NCBI GenBank assembly: GCA_036346275.1
Contig: CM070728.1
Coordinates: 21,910,723 to 21,974,722 of the forward strand
Direction of reading: 5' to 3'
Source of the DNA: Otatea glauca
Lineage: Eukaryota > Streptophyta > Magnoliopsida > Poales > Poaceae
DNA length: 64,000 nucleotides
Made by a program: the position numbers and the translations under genes. Shown piece after piece: positions 1 through 10,520 of the stretch. Below the pieces are notes generated by a model. It saw only the letters and a program-made list of their open reading frames with translations, did not search any database and was not told the origin of the DNA. Each line of letters begins with the position of its first letter. Position 1 is the first letter of the stretch.

Positions 1-1035
1 CCCGTGATCGAGGGCGGCGTTGTCGCCGTGCCCCGGGTGGGGCCGTCCACCTTTGGCGAGCCGAGGATCCTTCCCGCAATCGAGGGCGGCCAGGGGGTCG
101 TCGAGCCACTTGCCGGCCCAGAAGGTCCGGCCGCCATTGCCGTGGCCGGAGCGGATCCCCGGTCGCCGAGGGTGCGCCCGTTGTCATAAGCGGGCGCGGA
201 GGCCGCCGGGGGCCTGGCGCGTATCTTGCCCGAGATTCTGATGGTGTCGTCGACTTATCTTTGCTGGAAGACCGGCTAGTGGAGGTAAGATCGATCATGG
301 CTCCAGCTCCTTCTTGCCTCCCTTTTCTTAGTGGTCATGGCGGGTTTTCTCTTTGCCTTCGCAGGGTCTGCGGCTGGTTTCCCGGGGGTACAACATCGCG
401 CGCGAACATGTGCTCGCCTTCCGGCCCTTATGCAGTGCCCTCGAGGCCAATCAGAGGGACATCGCCGAGCTAAAAGCCGCCGCGTCGCGCGGTCAAGAGG
501 AAATCTCATGCCTGAGGGAGGCCCAGGCCCTCGAGCTCGCGCGGGCTGTCGAGGTCGAGCGGGAGCGTGTGGCCCAGGAGATATACACCATAGCGCTCTC
601 CGAAGCCATCAAGGGAGAGCGGAGGAGGCGGAGGAGACCCTTGCGGGTCCGTCGAGGCGCTTGAGGGCGTCTTTGCGAGGACGCGCAGCCGCGTCGGCGG
701 AGATCCAGCGCCTCAAGCTCGAGATCTCCGGCCTTCGAGGCGAAGTCGCGCGGCGGGGACCCTCCTCCGAGCTCGAGGCCATGGCCGAGCTCGAGAAGAC
801 GGTCGTGGGGTTGGAGACGAGGGCCACCGGAGCAGAAACCAAGGTGGCTGAGGCCGAGGCCAGGAATGCTAGTCTTGGAGAGAAGCTGGCGTAGGTGGCT
901 CGGGTGGGAAAGATGCCTTGGCCCAGCTCAAGGCGATGCGACCAGGATTGACAAGGCGAATCCGAGGTCCTCGCATTGCGTGGAGGGTTTCCAGACCTTG
1001 AATGGGAAAAACTCGCCCGAGACATGTCTCTGTAA
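1..1035 (+). pseudogene. Opposite-strand coiled-coil gene of element B (3' part), with one intron
   Basis: This is the 3' portion of the gene that Tat elements carry antisense to gag-pol. The frame is open to position 284, where GAG is followed by GTAAG. It resumes at 365 after TTCGCAG in the same phase, which implies an 80-bp phase-0 intron at 285-364. After the intron comes a charged coiled-coil region (LVSRGYNIAREHVLAFRPL, then runs rich in E, A, R, L). The frame shifts by one near 610-625 and continues as a second Glu/Ala/Arg-rich coiled coil to about 890. A further shift leads to the end at TAA 1,033-1,035 (motif DLEWEKLARDMSL). The N-terminal domain seen in H is left of the window. The function of these proteins is unknown. 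They are annotated in grasses as 'putative gypsy type transposon' proteins. Confidence 0.6.
285..364 (+). other. Putative spliceosomal intron in the antisense gene of element B
   Basis: GT at 285-286 in the context GAG/GTAAGA, and AG at 363-364 preceded by a pyrimidine-rich stretch ending TTTGCCTTCGCAG. Removing it joins two open frames in the same phase (GTG GAG | GGT CTG). The unspliced read-through contains stops. The length of 80 bp is typical of small plant introns. A nearer acceptor (TTCTTAG, about 329) is possible. Confidence 0.6.
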
Positions 1036-1432
1036 ACTTTAGAGTTAGCAGATGGGTCCGGGGGTGAAAGATTCCCCCTTGTAAAGATAAAACAACTTTA
1101 TGCTAAGCTTTATAGAGTTGTGTTTTTCGAGAACTTGCTTATTTTGTCGATGCTGTACCCTGCTGCGTACTTTGTGCGGGCTATTTCTTGGAAGGGTTGA
1201 ACAATATGGATCGTGGTGGCGTGGCGCGTTCTGCGGACCTTCTAGCGAGGCCTACCGCCTTTTGCCGAATTGCAGTTTAGGTGTGGAGTCGCTCGATGCG
1301 ATGTTGATTCAACCGAGGCCTCGCTAGAAATCACTTTCGGGCGAGCGCGACTTCGGGTTGACATGTCGGATAATTTGGTCTGCGGGAATAAGTTGGCTTG
1401 TTGCGGCAAAGCGACTTATTGCGACCGAGATC

Positions 1433-1650
1433 ATCCCTGGTGGTAATCTTAGGGGTCGCGGCCTCCGGGTCTGGAAATGTCATCGGGCCCGGGGCGCTTC
1501 TTGAGGGCGTCCACCGGTCGGTAACACAGGGGAATAGCCGACTTACTCCGATAAGGATCGTTTTACTGCGGCCTCCGAGCCCGGGAACGCGTCGGGCTCG
1601 GGGCACTAGCATCCCTGAGACGAACCCGGAGAACGTGGTCCCCACCGAGG
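1433..1650. repeat. Module copy 1 of a duplicated spacer repeat in element B
   Basis: A segment of about 210 bp beginning ATCATCCCTGGTGG, with internal blocks CGGCCTCCG and CATCCCTGAGACGAACC, and ending AGAACGTGGTCCCC. It aligns by eye with 13,717-13,920. Once element A is removed, the two starts are about 410 bp apart. They are diverged direct repeats located between the convergent gag-pol and antisense genes. Confidence 0.5.
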
Positions 1651-1751
1651 CCTACTTTGGCGGTACGAGGTTTGGGCACAACTCATCGGGAGTCGGCTGG
1701 GATGGCTCAGTGGACCGATTTTTGGTCTTGGGTGCGACTCGGCGAGCTCGG

Positions 1752-1756
1752 GAATG
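1752..1756. repeat. Left target-site duplication of element A (GAATG)
   Basis: GAATG immediately precedes the TGTAAGGACC terminus at 1,757 and is repeated exactly at 13,623-13,627. Confidence 0.95.
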
Positions 1757-4700
1757 TGTAAGGACCGAATCATCGATTCGAACCCTTGTGTTTACCGCAC
1801 TAGTCCGGGATCAGCGCTAGTGCACACGACTCAACATCGGTACATATCACATCATACTCAGCGATAATAGAATAATAGTTCATTTATTGATATAGCTAAA
1901 TGTATGATCTTATGACCGACTTACATTATTAAGCCACGCAGGCAAGGCCGGAAATATAAACTAATAATTAAGCAATGAAAGTAAAAAGCGTAGATAGCTC
2001 ATCGGTTCACCACGGGCAACCGACAAGGTTCGGACCCTAATGACTCGTGTCTTCTGGACTTCCTCTTCCAACACGGTGTAGATTCTTCAACTGTTGATTA
2101 TTGTTGTTTCGCAAGGGTGAGTACTTAAAGCACTCAACAAGTTATGCATGTAATGCAATTCTATGTATCTATTTGTAAGGCTTATTCAATGGATAGGCTA
2201 TCATGGCTATTTTGCAATAAGCGACATTTATGAACAAATCTGATAAATAGATTGTAAAGAATGTAAAACAAATATCAATAGTAAATAAATTCGTATTTCT
2301 CAAGTGAACCAAGTTTCCAATCCTAAGTCAAATTTCATCTTCCATATGGCATTCCGCCATCCCAACCAAGTTGTCCAATTAATTAAGCTAACCCTTAAGC
2401 GTAATTCCGAGCATTGCTCAATACCATGAGCACGGCTATCAGAATAGTTTCACACTCTGCAGAGGTTATGCACTTTACCCACGTGATACAACCAAACACC
2501 ACCAAGGCGAGTGATCATAACAAAGCCTTTACAATGCTCGGCTTAACCCGATACTACCCGCTAAGGTTTCAACTTTGGTGGGGTGGTTACCACATCCGGG
2601 GCCCCCTCTTGCGCCATGTGAATTACTCCATAACTCGGGAACTCACACCGTCCACGATAGTACCAAAATTAAGACATTGCAAATTACTCAGCTAGGCTGG
2701 CCCATACCAGACATGTGGTTGCATGATTGACTCAGGTCAAAGGCTTGCAAGGTTAAGTCCTTAGAGTGATCAAGGCAAGACATCCACATACCCTCTGCCC
2801 ATCGGGCCCACCTTAGCATCCTCGCCCCTTGTCACTTGCCCTGATCTAAATTATTATCACCCAGTTGATTACCAAGCACCACGTGCCATCAACAATTCAA
2901 CATCGTTGCGTGACATGACTCGCCACAACAACTCAATCTCATCGTGTGATCCCACATGACACACAAGTTCATAACATTGTTCCATATTCCATTAAGCAAA
3001 ATTAATTATCAATGATTCTGACACATGTGATGACGTGGCTGGCTAAGCAACTAATACGGTCTAAAGCTCCAATGTTGATTATAATTATTAACCAACTATA
3101 TTAAACCAATCTAGGGTGACAACGGATCATGGCATACAATGACAAGGTAGGGTATAGATCAATCTGGTATATTAGCTAAGCCCAATTTAAATTGAAACAG
3201 TTGTATACTTGAAATATATGCAATAGTGTAAATCAAACATAGCAATTTTATAAACATGGGTTCAACATGATCAAAGCACAACTTGCCTTGGAATAGGTCC
3301 TGATCTTGATCTGAAGCTTGCTCTTGAGTTGCTTGATCTTCCTCCGAAGCGTCGCACAATTCAACGTCTACGCGTACCGAAAGAGAAAAGCAAATAAATA
3401 CCAAAACAGAGAGAAATTGAACTCCAAAAATCAAATAAAATTCACCATTAAATATATCTCAATTTTACAAATTTTTAGAAATTTGAATCACTCAAATCCG
3501 AGTTAAATTGCAAAAGATATAGCCTTTTGAAGTTTTAAATAAATACTGAAATTGCTAAAATCAGAAAATCAGAATTAACAGATTTATTCTTAAACTGAAA
3601 AAGCGATTTATGACGTCAGCGTGACGTCAGCGAGATCTCGGCCAATCACAAGCCGACACGTGTCTCGCCGTATGGACCGGTCCCCGGCGCGCATGAGACC
3701 ACGATGCACCGGTCCATACCGCCTCGGTACCACGCCCGACACGCGTCACTGCGATTGGCTGCGGCGGCGGCTCTATCCGATGCACCAGATCCGATCGAGC
3801 GGCTCACGAAACTAACGCAATGTGGCGTTCTTTCCACCGCTCATCACTCATCCAGCGGCTCACCTTTACCGGCGGCTTCATCGCCGAGCGGCGGCGTGGC
3901 TTGATCTTGAGCAGACGATGCGATCCAGCTACCGAGTCTAGCTCCGGCCAAACAATGTCGCGGCGCGCGGCACTCACCGGACTTGGGGCGAAGGCCACCG
4001 AGGCGGCGGAAGAGAGAATCCCGGCGACGTTTTCACCCTCCACCGACGCGAATCGTCGCGGCGATGACTCTGGCGTCCTCGGCAATAACAGAAATCCAGC
4101 GGACGGCGACGAAAGCGAAGAGAACCACGACGACGGCGCTCACGAAGTCCGACGAGCTCTCAAGCGTCCACGGAGGCTTCTCTGGCGACAACCCAACAGG
4201 AAAAAGCTGCGCGACACTCACGATGAACCTCGGGGACTACCGCCTACTTATAGCCTAGGAATTCGAGCTCTACGGTGAAGGAGTTCGGCGGCGTCGCCGA
4301 CGGCGGACTCGAGTCCGAGCCGAAGACGACGGCGTCTCACCAGACGCGTGTCGCGATCCGACGGTCACTACTCGAGCTCCTACGTGGCACGATGCGCTCC
4401 GAGAAAACCGATCCGCAATTGCGCGAGGTTTAGGGTTTCTGGAACCAAACTCATGGGCCAATGGGCGCACCGACGTATGAGTTTCAAGCGCCGGTGTTGG
4501 GCTTGGCCCAACATCATTCATCGATTTTCAAAAGGATTTTCTATTTAAAATAATTCCAGAAATTCATTTTATTTATTTTAAGCAATAAAACTATTAGGAA
4601 AAATCAAAGAAAAATCGCAAAAATACTTTGAGACATTCTGGACTCAATTAAAGTATTTTTGGCAAAACTTTATTTTGACTTTGCACAGGTTTAAATAGAT

Positions 4701-4833
4701 TTGAATAAAAGGGCATAAACTTGATTTCAAATTAATTCAAATAAATATAGAAAAATCCAAATAAATTCCAGAAAATCATAAATGCACATTTAAGCAATAA
4801 AATAGTATTTAAGCAAATTTTTGGGATGTTACA
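1757..4833 (-). repeat. Element A 3' LTR (3,077 bp)
   Basis: Reads TGTAAGGACC...GATGTTACA on the plus strand and matches 10,521-13,622 along its whole length. It holds an AT-rich U3 end (4,500-4,833), a GC-rich zone (3,620-4,450) and a minus-strand TATA-like CTATAAGTAGG near 4,243-4,253. Compared with the right copy it has many 1-2 bp differences, mostly missing C's in C-runs and altered CAG/CTG triplets. Confidence 0.93.
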
Positions 4834-4846
4834 AACCTCCCCCAAT
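4834..4846 (-). other. Element A polypurine tract
   Basis: On the minus strand TTGGGGGAGGTT sits directly before the 3' LTR start TGTAACATCCC. This is the expected place and composition for the plus-strand priming site. Confidence 0.8.
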
Positions 4847-4873
4847 GAGAATCTCGGCCGAGATTGGGGCTAA

Positions 4874-7800
4874 CTAGAGAATAGGTTGAAAATTCGACTT
4901 CAAATCTTCTTCTCGCTCCCAAGTGGCTTCACTTTGAATGATTGCTCCATGAACTCGCAAAGCGAATAGACTTGTTTACGGTCTTGCGCTCCATAACATC
5001 AAAATTTTGTTGGTTGCTCTTTGTAAGTCAAATCTTCTTGCGACTCTATTGCATCCAACGGGTTTGCTCTATTGGCACTCGAGACACTTCTTAAGGCTGC
5101 GACACATGGAATACATCATGCACTCGCCAATGGCGAGGCAACTCTAAGCGATAAGCTACCTCTCCTCGACGGTTCGAGAATCTTGAGCGGACCGACATAT
5201 CTTGGCGTGAGCTTCCTTTAACGTGAAATCTTTTAACGCCCTTAAGAGGGTAACTCGAGATACACATGATCTTACGGTTCAAAACTCAAATCTCGGCGAC
5301 GGTTATCCGCATAGCTTTTCTGTCTTGAGTGTTCTATCTTCAACCTCTCTCTGATCATTGCAACTTGACTTTCTGCCTCTTCGAGAATATCTCGCCCAAA
5401 CACCAAACGCTCTCCTGTTTCGTTCCAATTTAATGGAGTACGACAAGCACGTCCATACAACGCCTCAAGCGGTGACATCTACAAAGCTAGCTTGATAGCT
5501 TTGTTATTGTAGCCCGAATTCGCATATGGCAAACTTTTATCCCATGACGTAGCATAAGCTAAAGCACAAGCTCTCAACATATCCTCTAAAATCGATTTAC
5601 TCTTTCGGTCGACCATCCGTCTGCGGGTGATATGTTTGTACTAAAATTGAGCGAGTCCCCATTGCTTCATGCAACTTGTTCCAAAATCTTGAGGTAAATT
5701 GGGTACTCTGTCCGACACATTCTTCTTGGGCACTCCATGCAAACATACAATCCTCGACATGTACAACTACGCTAAGCGATCTCGGAGTAAGTGGTCTTTC
5801 TTGGGATAAAATGGGCGACCTTGGTTAGGCGATCCACGATAACCCAAATGGAATCGTAACCTCTCTCGAGTCTTAGGTAAACCGGTGATAAAGTCCATTC
5901 CGATTTCCTCCCACTTCCATTCCGAATTTTCAGCTACGCAACAAACCGGTGGTCTTTGGTGCATGGCTTTTACTCTCGACATCGTCACATAAAGCAACAT
6001 GTTCGGCTACTTCACGCTTCATATTAGGCCACCAAAATCTCTCTTTCAAATCTGGTACATCTTAGCACTCCTGGATGAATTGAGTATTTTGAATCGTGAG
6101 CCTCCTCAAGAATCAATTGCTTTAGCTCCTTTTATCCAAGCACACAAATTCGGCCTTTGAAAACATGGTTCCTGCTCATCCAGAGTGAAGTCTACGGCTA
6201 GGCCTTCTTCCTTTTAGCCTTAATCTTGGAAATTTTATCATCACCTTTACGGCCTTCTAACTCGATACTCTAGTGTTGGCTTTACTTCGGTCAGCTACCA
6301 TTCCTGCGAACGACTTCCAACCTTAGCTTCAAATTCCTTGCATAATTCGGTTGATCCTCCATTGTTAACGTATTGGCGCTATGGCTCTTTCGACTCGAGC
6401 ATCTGCTACCACATTGGCTTTTAGGGATGATAATGGATTCCACATTATAATCCTTAATTAGCTCAAGCCATCTTGACTGTCTCATATTCAGATCTGCTTG
6501 AGTGAATATGTATTTGAGCTCTTATGGTGCATATATATCTCACATCTATTTCCTATGAGATAATGGCGCCATATCTTTAAAGCATGCACTCGGCAGCTAA
6601 CTCCAAATCATCGTTGGGTAATTCCTTCATGCGGTCTTAATTGTCTTGGCGCATAAGCAACGACTTTGCCTTCTTGCATTAACACGCATCCCAAGCCTTG
6701 CTTGAAGCATCGCGATAAATGTCAAATCCATTACGCACATCCGCAACACTAATACGGGCTGTTGTTCGCGCTTCTTTAATTCCATAAAGCTTTTCTCACT
6801 CTGGCGTCCATGCAAACTTCTTTTCCTTCTTCAACAAGCTGCGTCGGGGTTTAGCAATTGTCGAGAATCCTTCTATGAACCGACGGTAGTATCCCGCCAT
6901 TCCCGTAAAACTACGAATCTGAGTAATGGACTTGGTTGCTCCCAATGCAACATTTGCATCCACTTTCTTGGGTCAAGCGCAACTCCTTTAGTAGTCATTA
7001 CATGACCAAGAAATTCGACCTTTTCCTTCCAAAATTCACACTTGCTAAACTTAGCATACGGTGATGCTCTCATGACTGTCTAAAACCATTCTCGTGTGTT
7101 CGCATGCTCTTCCTCTGTCTTTGAGTAGACCAAGATATCGTCTATGAAGACTACAACAAACTTATCCAAATATTCCATGAAAACCTTATTCATCATGTTC
7201 ATGAAATATGCGGGGCATTAGTCAATCAAATGACATGTTGTGAACTCATAATGTCCATATCGCGTAGAAAACGCGGTCTTAGGTACATCCTCCGCTCGGA
7301 TCTTTAAGCGAGGTAACTGAATGAAGATCTATCTTGGAAAACTCGGCTCCTCTTAAGCGATCAAATAAGTCGTCGATCCCGGCAGCGGATACTTATTCTT
7401 GATCGTTACTTCATTCAAAGGCACGATAATCGATGCACATTCTAAGACTTCCATCCTTCTTGCGAACAAACAAAACCGGGGCTCCCCACGGTGATGAACT
7501 AGGTCTAATGAAACCTTTCTCTTGCAGTTCCTCAATCTGCTTCTTCATTTCCACTAACTCGTCGGTAGGCATCCGATATGGTCTCTTTGATATCGGTGCT
7601 GTCCCTGGTGCTAATTCAATAACAAACTCGATATCGCGATCCGCGGCGATCTGGCAAATCTTACGAAACACATCCGGGTATTCTCTGGCTACTGGCACAT
7701 CTTCCATGCTGATGGCTTTCACGCTGTTGACCATTAACTGCCCATCTCGAACTGCGGTTGCTTGAAATTCTACTTTCTTGCCACTAGGGCCTTCCAAAGT

Positions 7801-8100
7801 CACGATCCTTCGGCCACAATCCAAAACGGCCTTATGCTTAGACAGCCAATCCATTCCAAGGATGACGTTTAGGGATTGCGCATCTATCAAGATAAGATTC
7901 GCTAGAAATTCTATCCCATCCATAAGCAACAGCTCCCAAACACCCAAGGCTAGATCTAAGCTCGGATCACGGGGCTTGGACTAAAGCACACACTTAAGAT
8001 TCACCACTTTAAATCCATTCTTGGTTGCAAAACTTTGAGAAACAAGCGAACGCGAAGCTCGTAATCAAACAAAGCAGTAGCAGTAATCGAGTTGACGAAA
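4874..8100 (-). pseudogene. Element A pol: protease, RT, RNase H, integrase, chromodomain (frameshifted)
   Basis: Domains in order, from high to low coordinates. Protease at about 8,060-7,800 (NVILGMDWLSKH is clear, but the active-site position reads FDYE instead of D-S/T-G). RT at about 7,560-6,870 (PYRMPTDELVEMKKQIEEL, GFIRPSSSPWGAPVLFVRKK, FIDDILVY at 7,137-7,148, FLGHVMTTKG). RNase H near 6,720-6,640. Integrase with EWKWEEIGMDFITGLPK near 5,930 and SPLEALYGRACRTPL near 5,475. The integrase C-terminus ends VHDVFHVSQ near 5,095. The chromodomain tail SEATWEREEDLKSNF lies close to the stop at 4,874-4,876. At least eight frame changes separate these blocks. The polyprotein would cleave, reverse transcribe and integrate the element. 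The chromodomain in this lineage targets integration to heterochromatin. Confidence 0.85.
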
Positions 8101-9279
8101 CTTACCCGATCGACGTCGTAGCTTCACGAGCTCCATCTGCGGTGATGTGGTTGATCCTCCCGCGCCTGATTGATTGCGGTGTTGCTCGGCTTGACTGGCG
8201 CACGATTCCCCCGAGAGGTGGTGCCTTGGCGGTGTTGTTCCCAAGTTGAAACGAACTGGCGTGATGCCTCCCTTCTGTGGACACCTATTGGAAAAGTGCC
8301 CTGGCTCATTGCATGTATAGCATCTTTTCACTGCAGACTGTTGATTCCCTCCTGGTGCATTGTTGCCCTGTGCTGGTGTCTGGAAGTTCTGATTGGCAGG
8401 GCGAGGTGTAGGGGTTGATGTCTTGTTCACGGCTGGTGGTTGGAATCTAGCAAATTGCTGTGGTGACATCCTCAAACGTAGATGGTTTGGACGTCCACCC
8501 TGATTTGTCATTAAGCGCTTACGGTTCTCACCCAGCTCTTTGCGCTTATCTTCTAGGATCAAAGCCTTATTGACTAACTCCTGAAAGTCTGGAAAATTGT
8601 GGGTGATCATCCCACTGCGATCTGAATTGATCCCTTCATGAAACGATCGCCTAGCTTTATCTGTCGCTACGTCTTCAGGGGCATAGCGAGCTAACTGAGT
8701 AAACTTGTTCAGGTACTCGGCCACTGGTTGGCCTCCTTGTTTCAAAGCCTTGAACTCTTCCTTCTTAAGGTCCATCATTCCCTCCGGGACATGATACTGG
8801 CGGAAAGCATTAGTAAACTCCTCCCAGGTGATCTCTTGTGGGGCTCCATGAGCGGCACAGTAATTCTCCCACCATTCTGCGGCGGTTCCTTCAAGTTGAT
8901 GAGAGGCGTAGAGCACCTTCTCATTGCCCTCACACTGAGTGATGTGCAGCTTCTTCTCAATTGTCCTAAGCCAGTCATCGGCTTCCAAAGGGTTCACATT
9001 CCCTGAAAAAGTTGGTGGCCTAGTCCTCATAAAATCGATAGCTTGAGTGAGGTCGGGTCCACCATGGTTGTTCGAGCTACTGAGGTTGTTGTTGTTGGTC
9101 TTTGCGATTGGTCATCCTTTGATCTCTTTGCATCATAGTCGTGCATCGCTTAGTCTCATTGTAAGAAATGCTCCCAGTTTCGCATGTCAATGGCGGTGGT
9201 TGAGGCTGCCTCAGTCATTGGGGTTGTCATTACAGCGCGATCCACTTCTGAAGCACCGTTGTTCCCGAGTATTCACCAT
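8065..9279 (-). pseudogene. Element A gag (frameshifted N-terminus)
   Basis: Retrotransposon capsid/nucleocapsid protein. The start is placed at the ATG at 9,279 (MVNTR, the usual start in Del/Tekay gag). Frames shift before the long open part at 9,030-8,065. That part carries the gag core (PPTFSGNVNPLEADDWL, AAEWWENYCAAHG, FNNAFRQYHVPEGMMD-like, FKALKQGGQPVAEYLNKF) and one CCHC zinc knuckle, CYTCNEPGHFSNRC, near 8,290-8,330. Downstream it runs into the protease region, where a frame change occurs around 8,100. The internal Met at 9,030 (MRTRPPTF) is not a credible start because the homology continues upstream of it. Confidence 0.88.
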
Positions 9280-9639
9280 CTGATGATTGCCTCTTGGGTT
9301 AGGAAAGGTAGATGTAGCATAGATAAGAAGTAAGAATTTCTAAAGCGGGGAGATAGATTATACCCAAACTGAATTAATTCTTTATTTATTCTTGGTATGG
9401 CTGCTTATTTAAGCTTACAAGCTTAGCAACACATACTGCACACTCAGCAATACAAAGAAACAAACTAAACACGAAACCTTAACGTCAACTAAAAAGGTAA
9501 AGACTAACTTAAAGACGCGACTCACAACCGAGTCTCAACACAGCTCCAAGGCTGACACTCACTCATCCAGCCACCCTGGCTGAGGCTGATCCGGCGCAAA
9601 CACCGGCGGGTGAGCTGGCATAGGAGCGAACCTATCCTG

Positions 9640-10373
9640 ATGACCTACTACTGGGTCCTCTGCAACAACAGGGTCTGCGCTCCCCTCTGGTTCCCACTCT
9701 CGCTCCTCTGGATCCTCCTCGGACTCTCCAACTGCTCCTGAACTCCTCGAGTCACGTGCTCCAACTCGTCCTCAACTGCCTCCAGGGCCTCTCCCAGCTC
9801 AGTGATCATCCCGATAGCTGAAGCACGGGTCACCTCAAGCTCCTGCTCTGCCACTCTGAGTGCCTCGTACACAGTCTCCAGCTCCTGAGTAGTATCTCTC
9901 ATATGATCCTCCTGGGCAAGGGCGAACTCTGCGAGGTGCGTCGCAGTGGCACACTCGTCTTCCACGATCCTTCAAGACGGCATTCTTGCACATCCAGGTG
10001 AAGGCGAACAACGAGTCGTGAAGCTCGTCGGCGTAGTCGCGGCGGACACGGCGAAGAGCAAGTCGGCGACCTCTGAATTGCAACCTCGCACGAGAATCTT
10101 CTCGCGAGATGTTGATTGGCTGCTAGCTTCCTCGTTCTCCCGAGCGTAGATAATCAGCTTGCAAATAAATCCTCGGTGTACACCATTAACTGACCAGCTG
10201 CTTCCTCGGTAAAGCGGACGATAGAAGCCTCCCAGCGTCTGAAGAACTCTCCACAACTCCATGGCGTAGCCGCCAGCTGACTCCTCAAAGGTCGGAACGA
10301 TCGGCATCTGCTCCACAAGAACTTTGAATAAGTTCTCCACCCGAAACGGCTCGTAAGACGGTAACTTCAGCAA
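9640..10373 (-). pseudogene. Element A ORF0 upstream of gag
   Basis: A reading frame between PBS and gag on the sense strand. It starts at 10,373 (MLKLPSYEPFRVENLFKVLV) and continues through YAMELWRVLQTLGGFY and a HRGFICKLIIYAREN-like block. Two frame changes (about 10,080 and 9,965) lead into a Glu-rich coiled coil (TQELETVYEALRVAEQELEV) ending near 9,650. I recall that an extra ORF before gag has been described for rice RIRE3/RIRE8-type elements, which fits this position. No enzymatic motif is visible and the function is unknown. Confidence 0.6.
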
Positions 10374-10504
10374 GGCAAGAAGTAGAGAATGAGATGAGTC
10401 GAGAGTGTTTTCTTAGTCAAGTTAAAATTTTTCTTTTAGAAAATAGTTTTGGACTCTCACAGGACACCTCCACACTATGTAGGGCCAAGACCTACAGTCA
10501 GTAT

Positions 10505-10516
10505 GCTCTGATACCA
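10505..10516 (-). other. Element A primer-binding site (initiator tRNA-Met type)
   Basis: The minus strand reads TGGTATCAGAGC four bases inside the 5' LTR edge at 10,521. This is the standard complement of the plant initiator tRNA-Met 3' end. Confidence 0.93.
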
Positions 10517-10520
10517 CCTC

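Larger units (their letters stand above)
1036..1756. other. Non-coding spacer of element B, left of insertion A
   Basis: Downstream region of the antisense gene. It contains an AT-rich 3' UTR-like stretch (about 1,036-1,200) and then a GC-rich part holding the first copy of a repeated module (about 1,433-1,650). No reading frame with recognisable homology was seen. Confidence 0.5.

Noticed and set aside
3620..4520. Several overlapping open frames in the GC-rich part of the A LTR (also 12,400-13,250)
   Set aside because: They lie inside a long LTR, differ between the two copies by frameshifts and have no domain. They reflect GC-rich composition.
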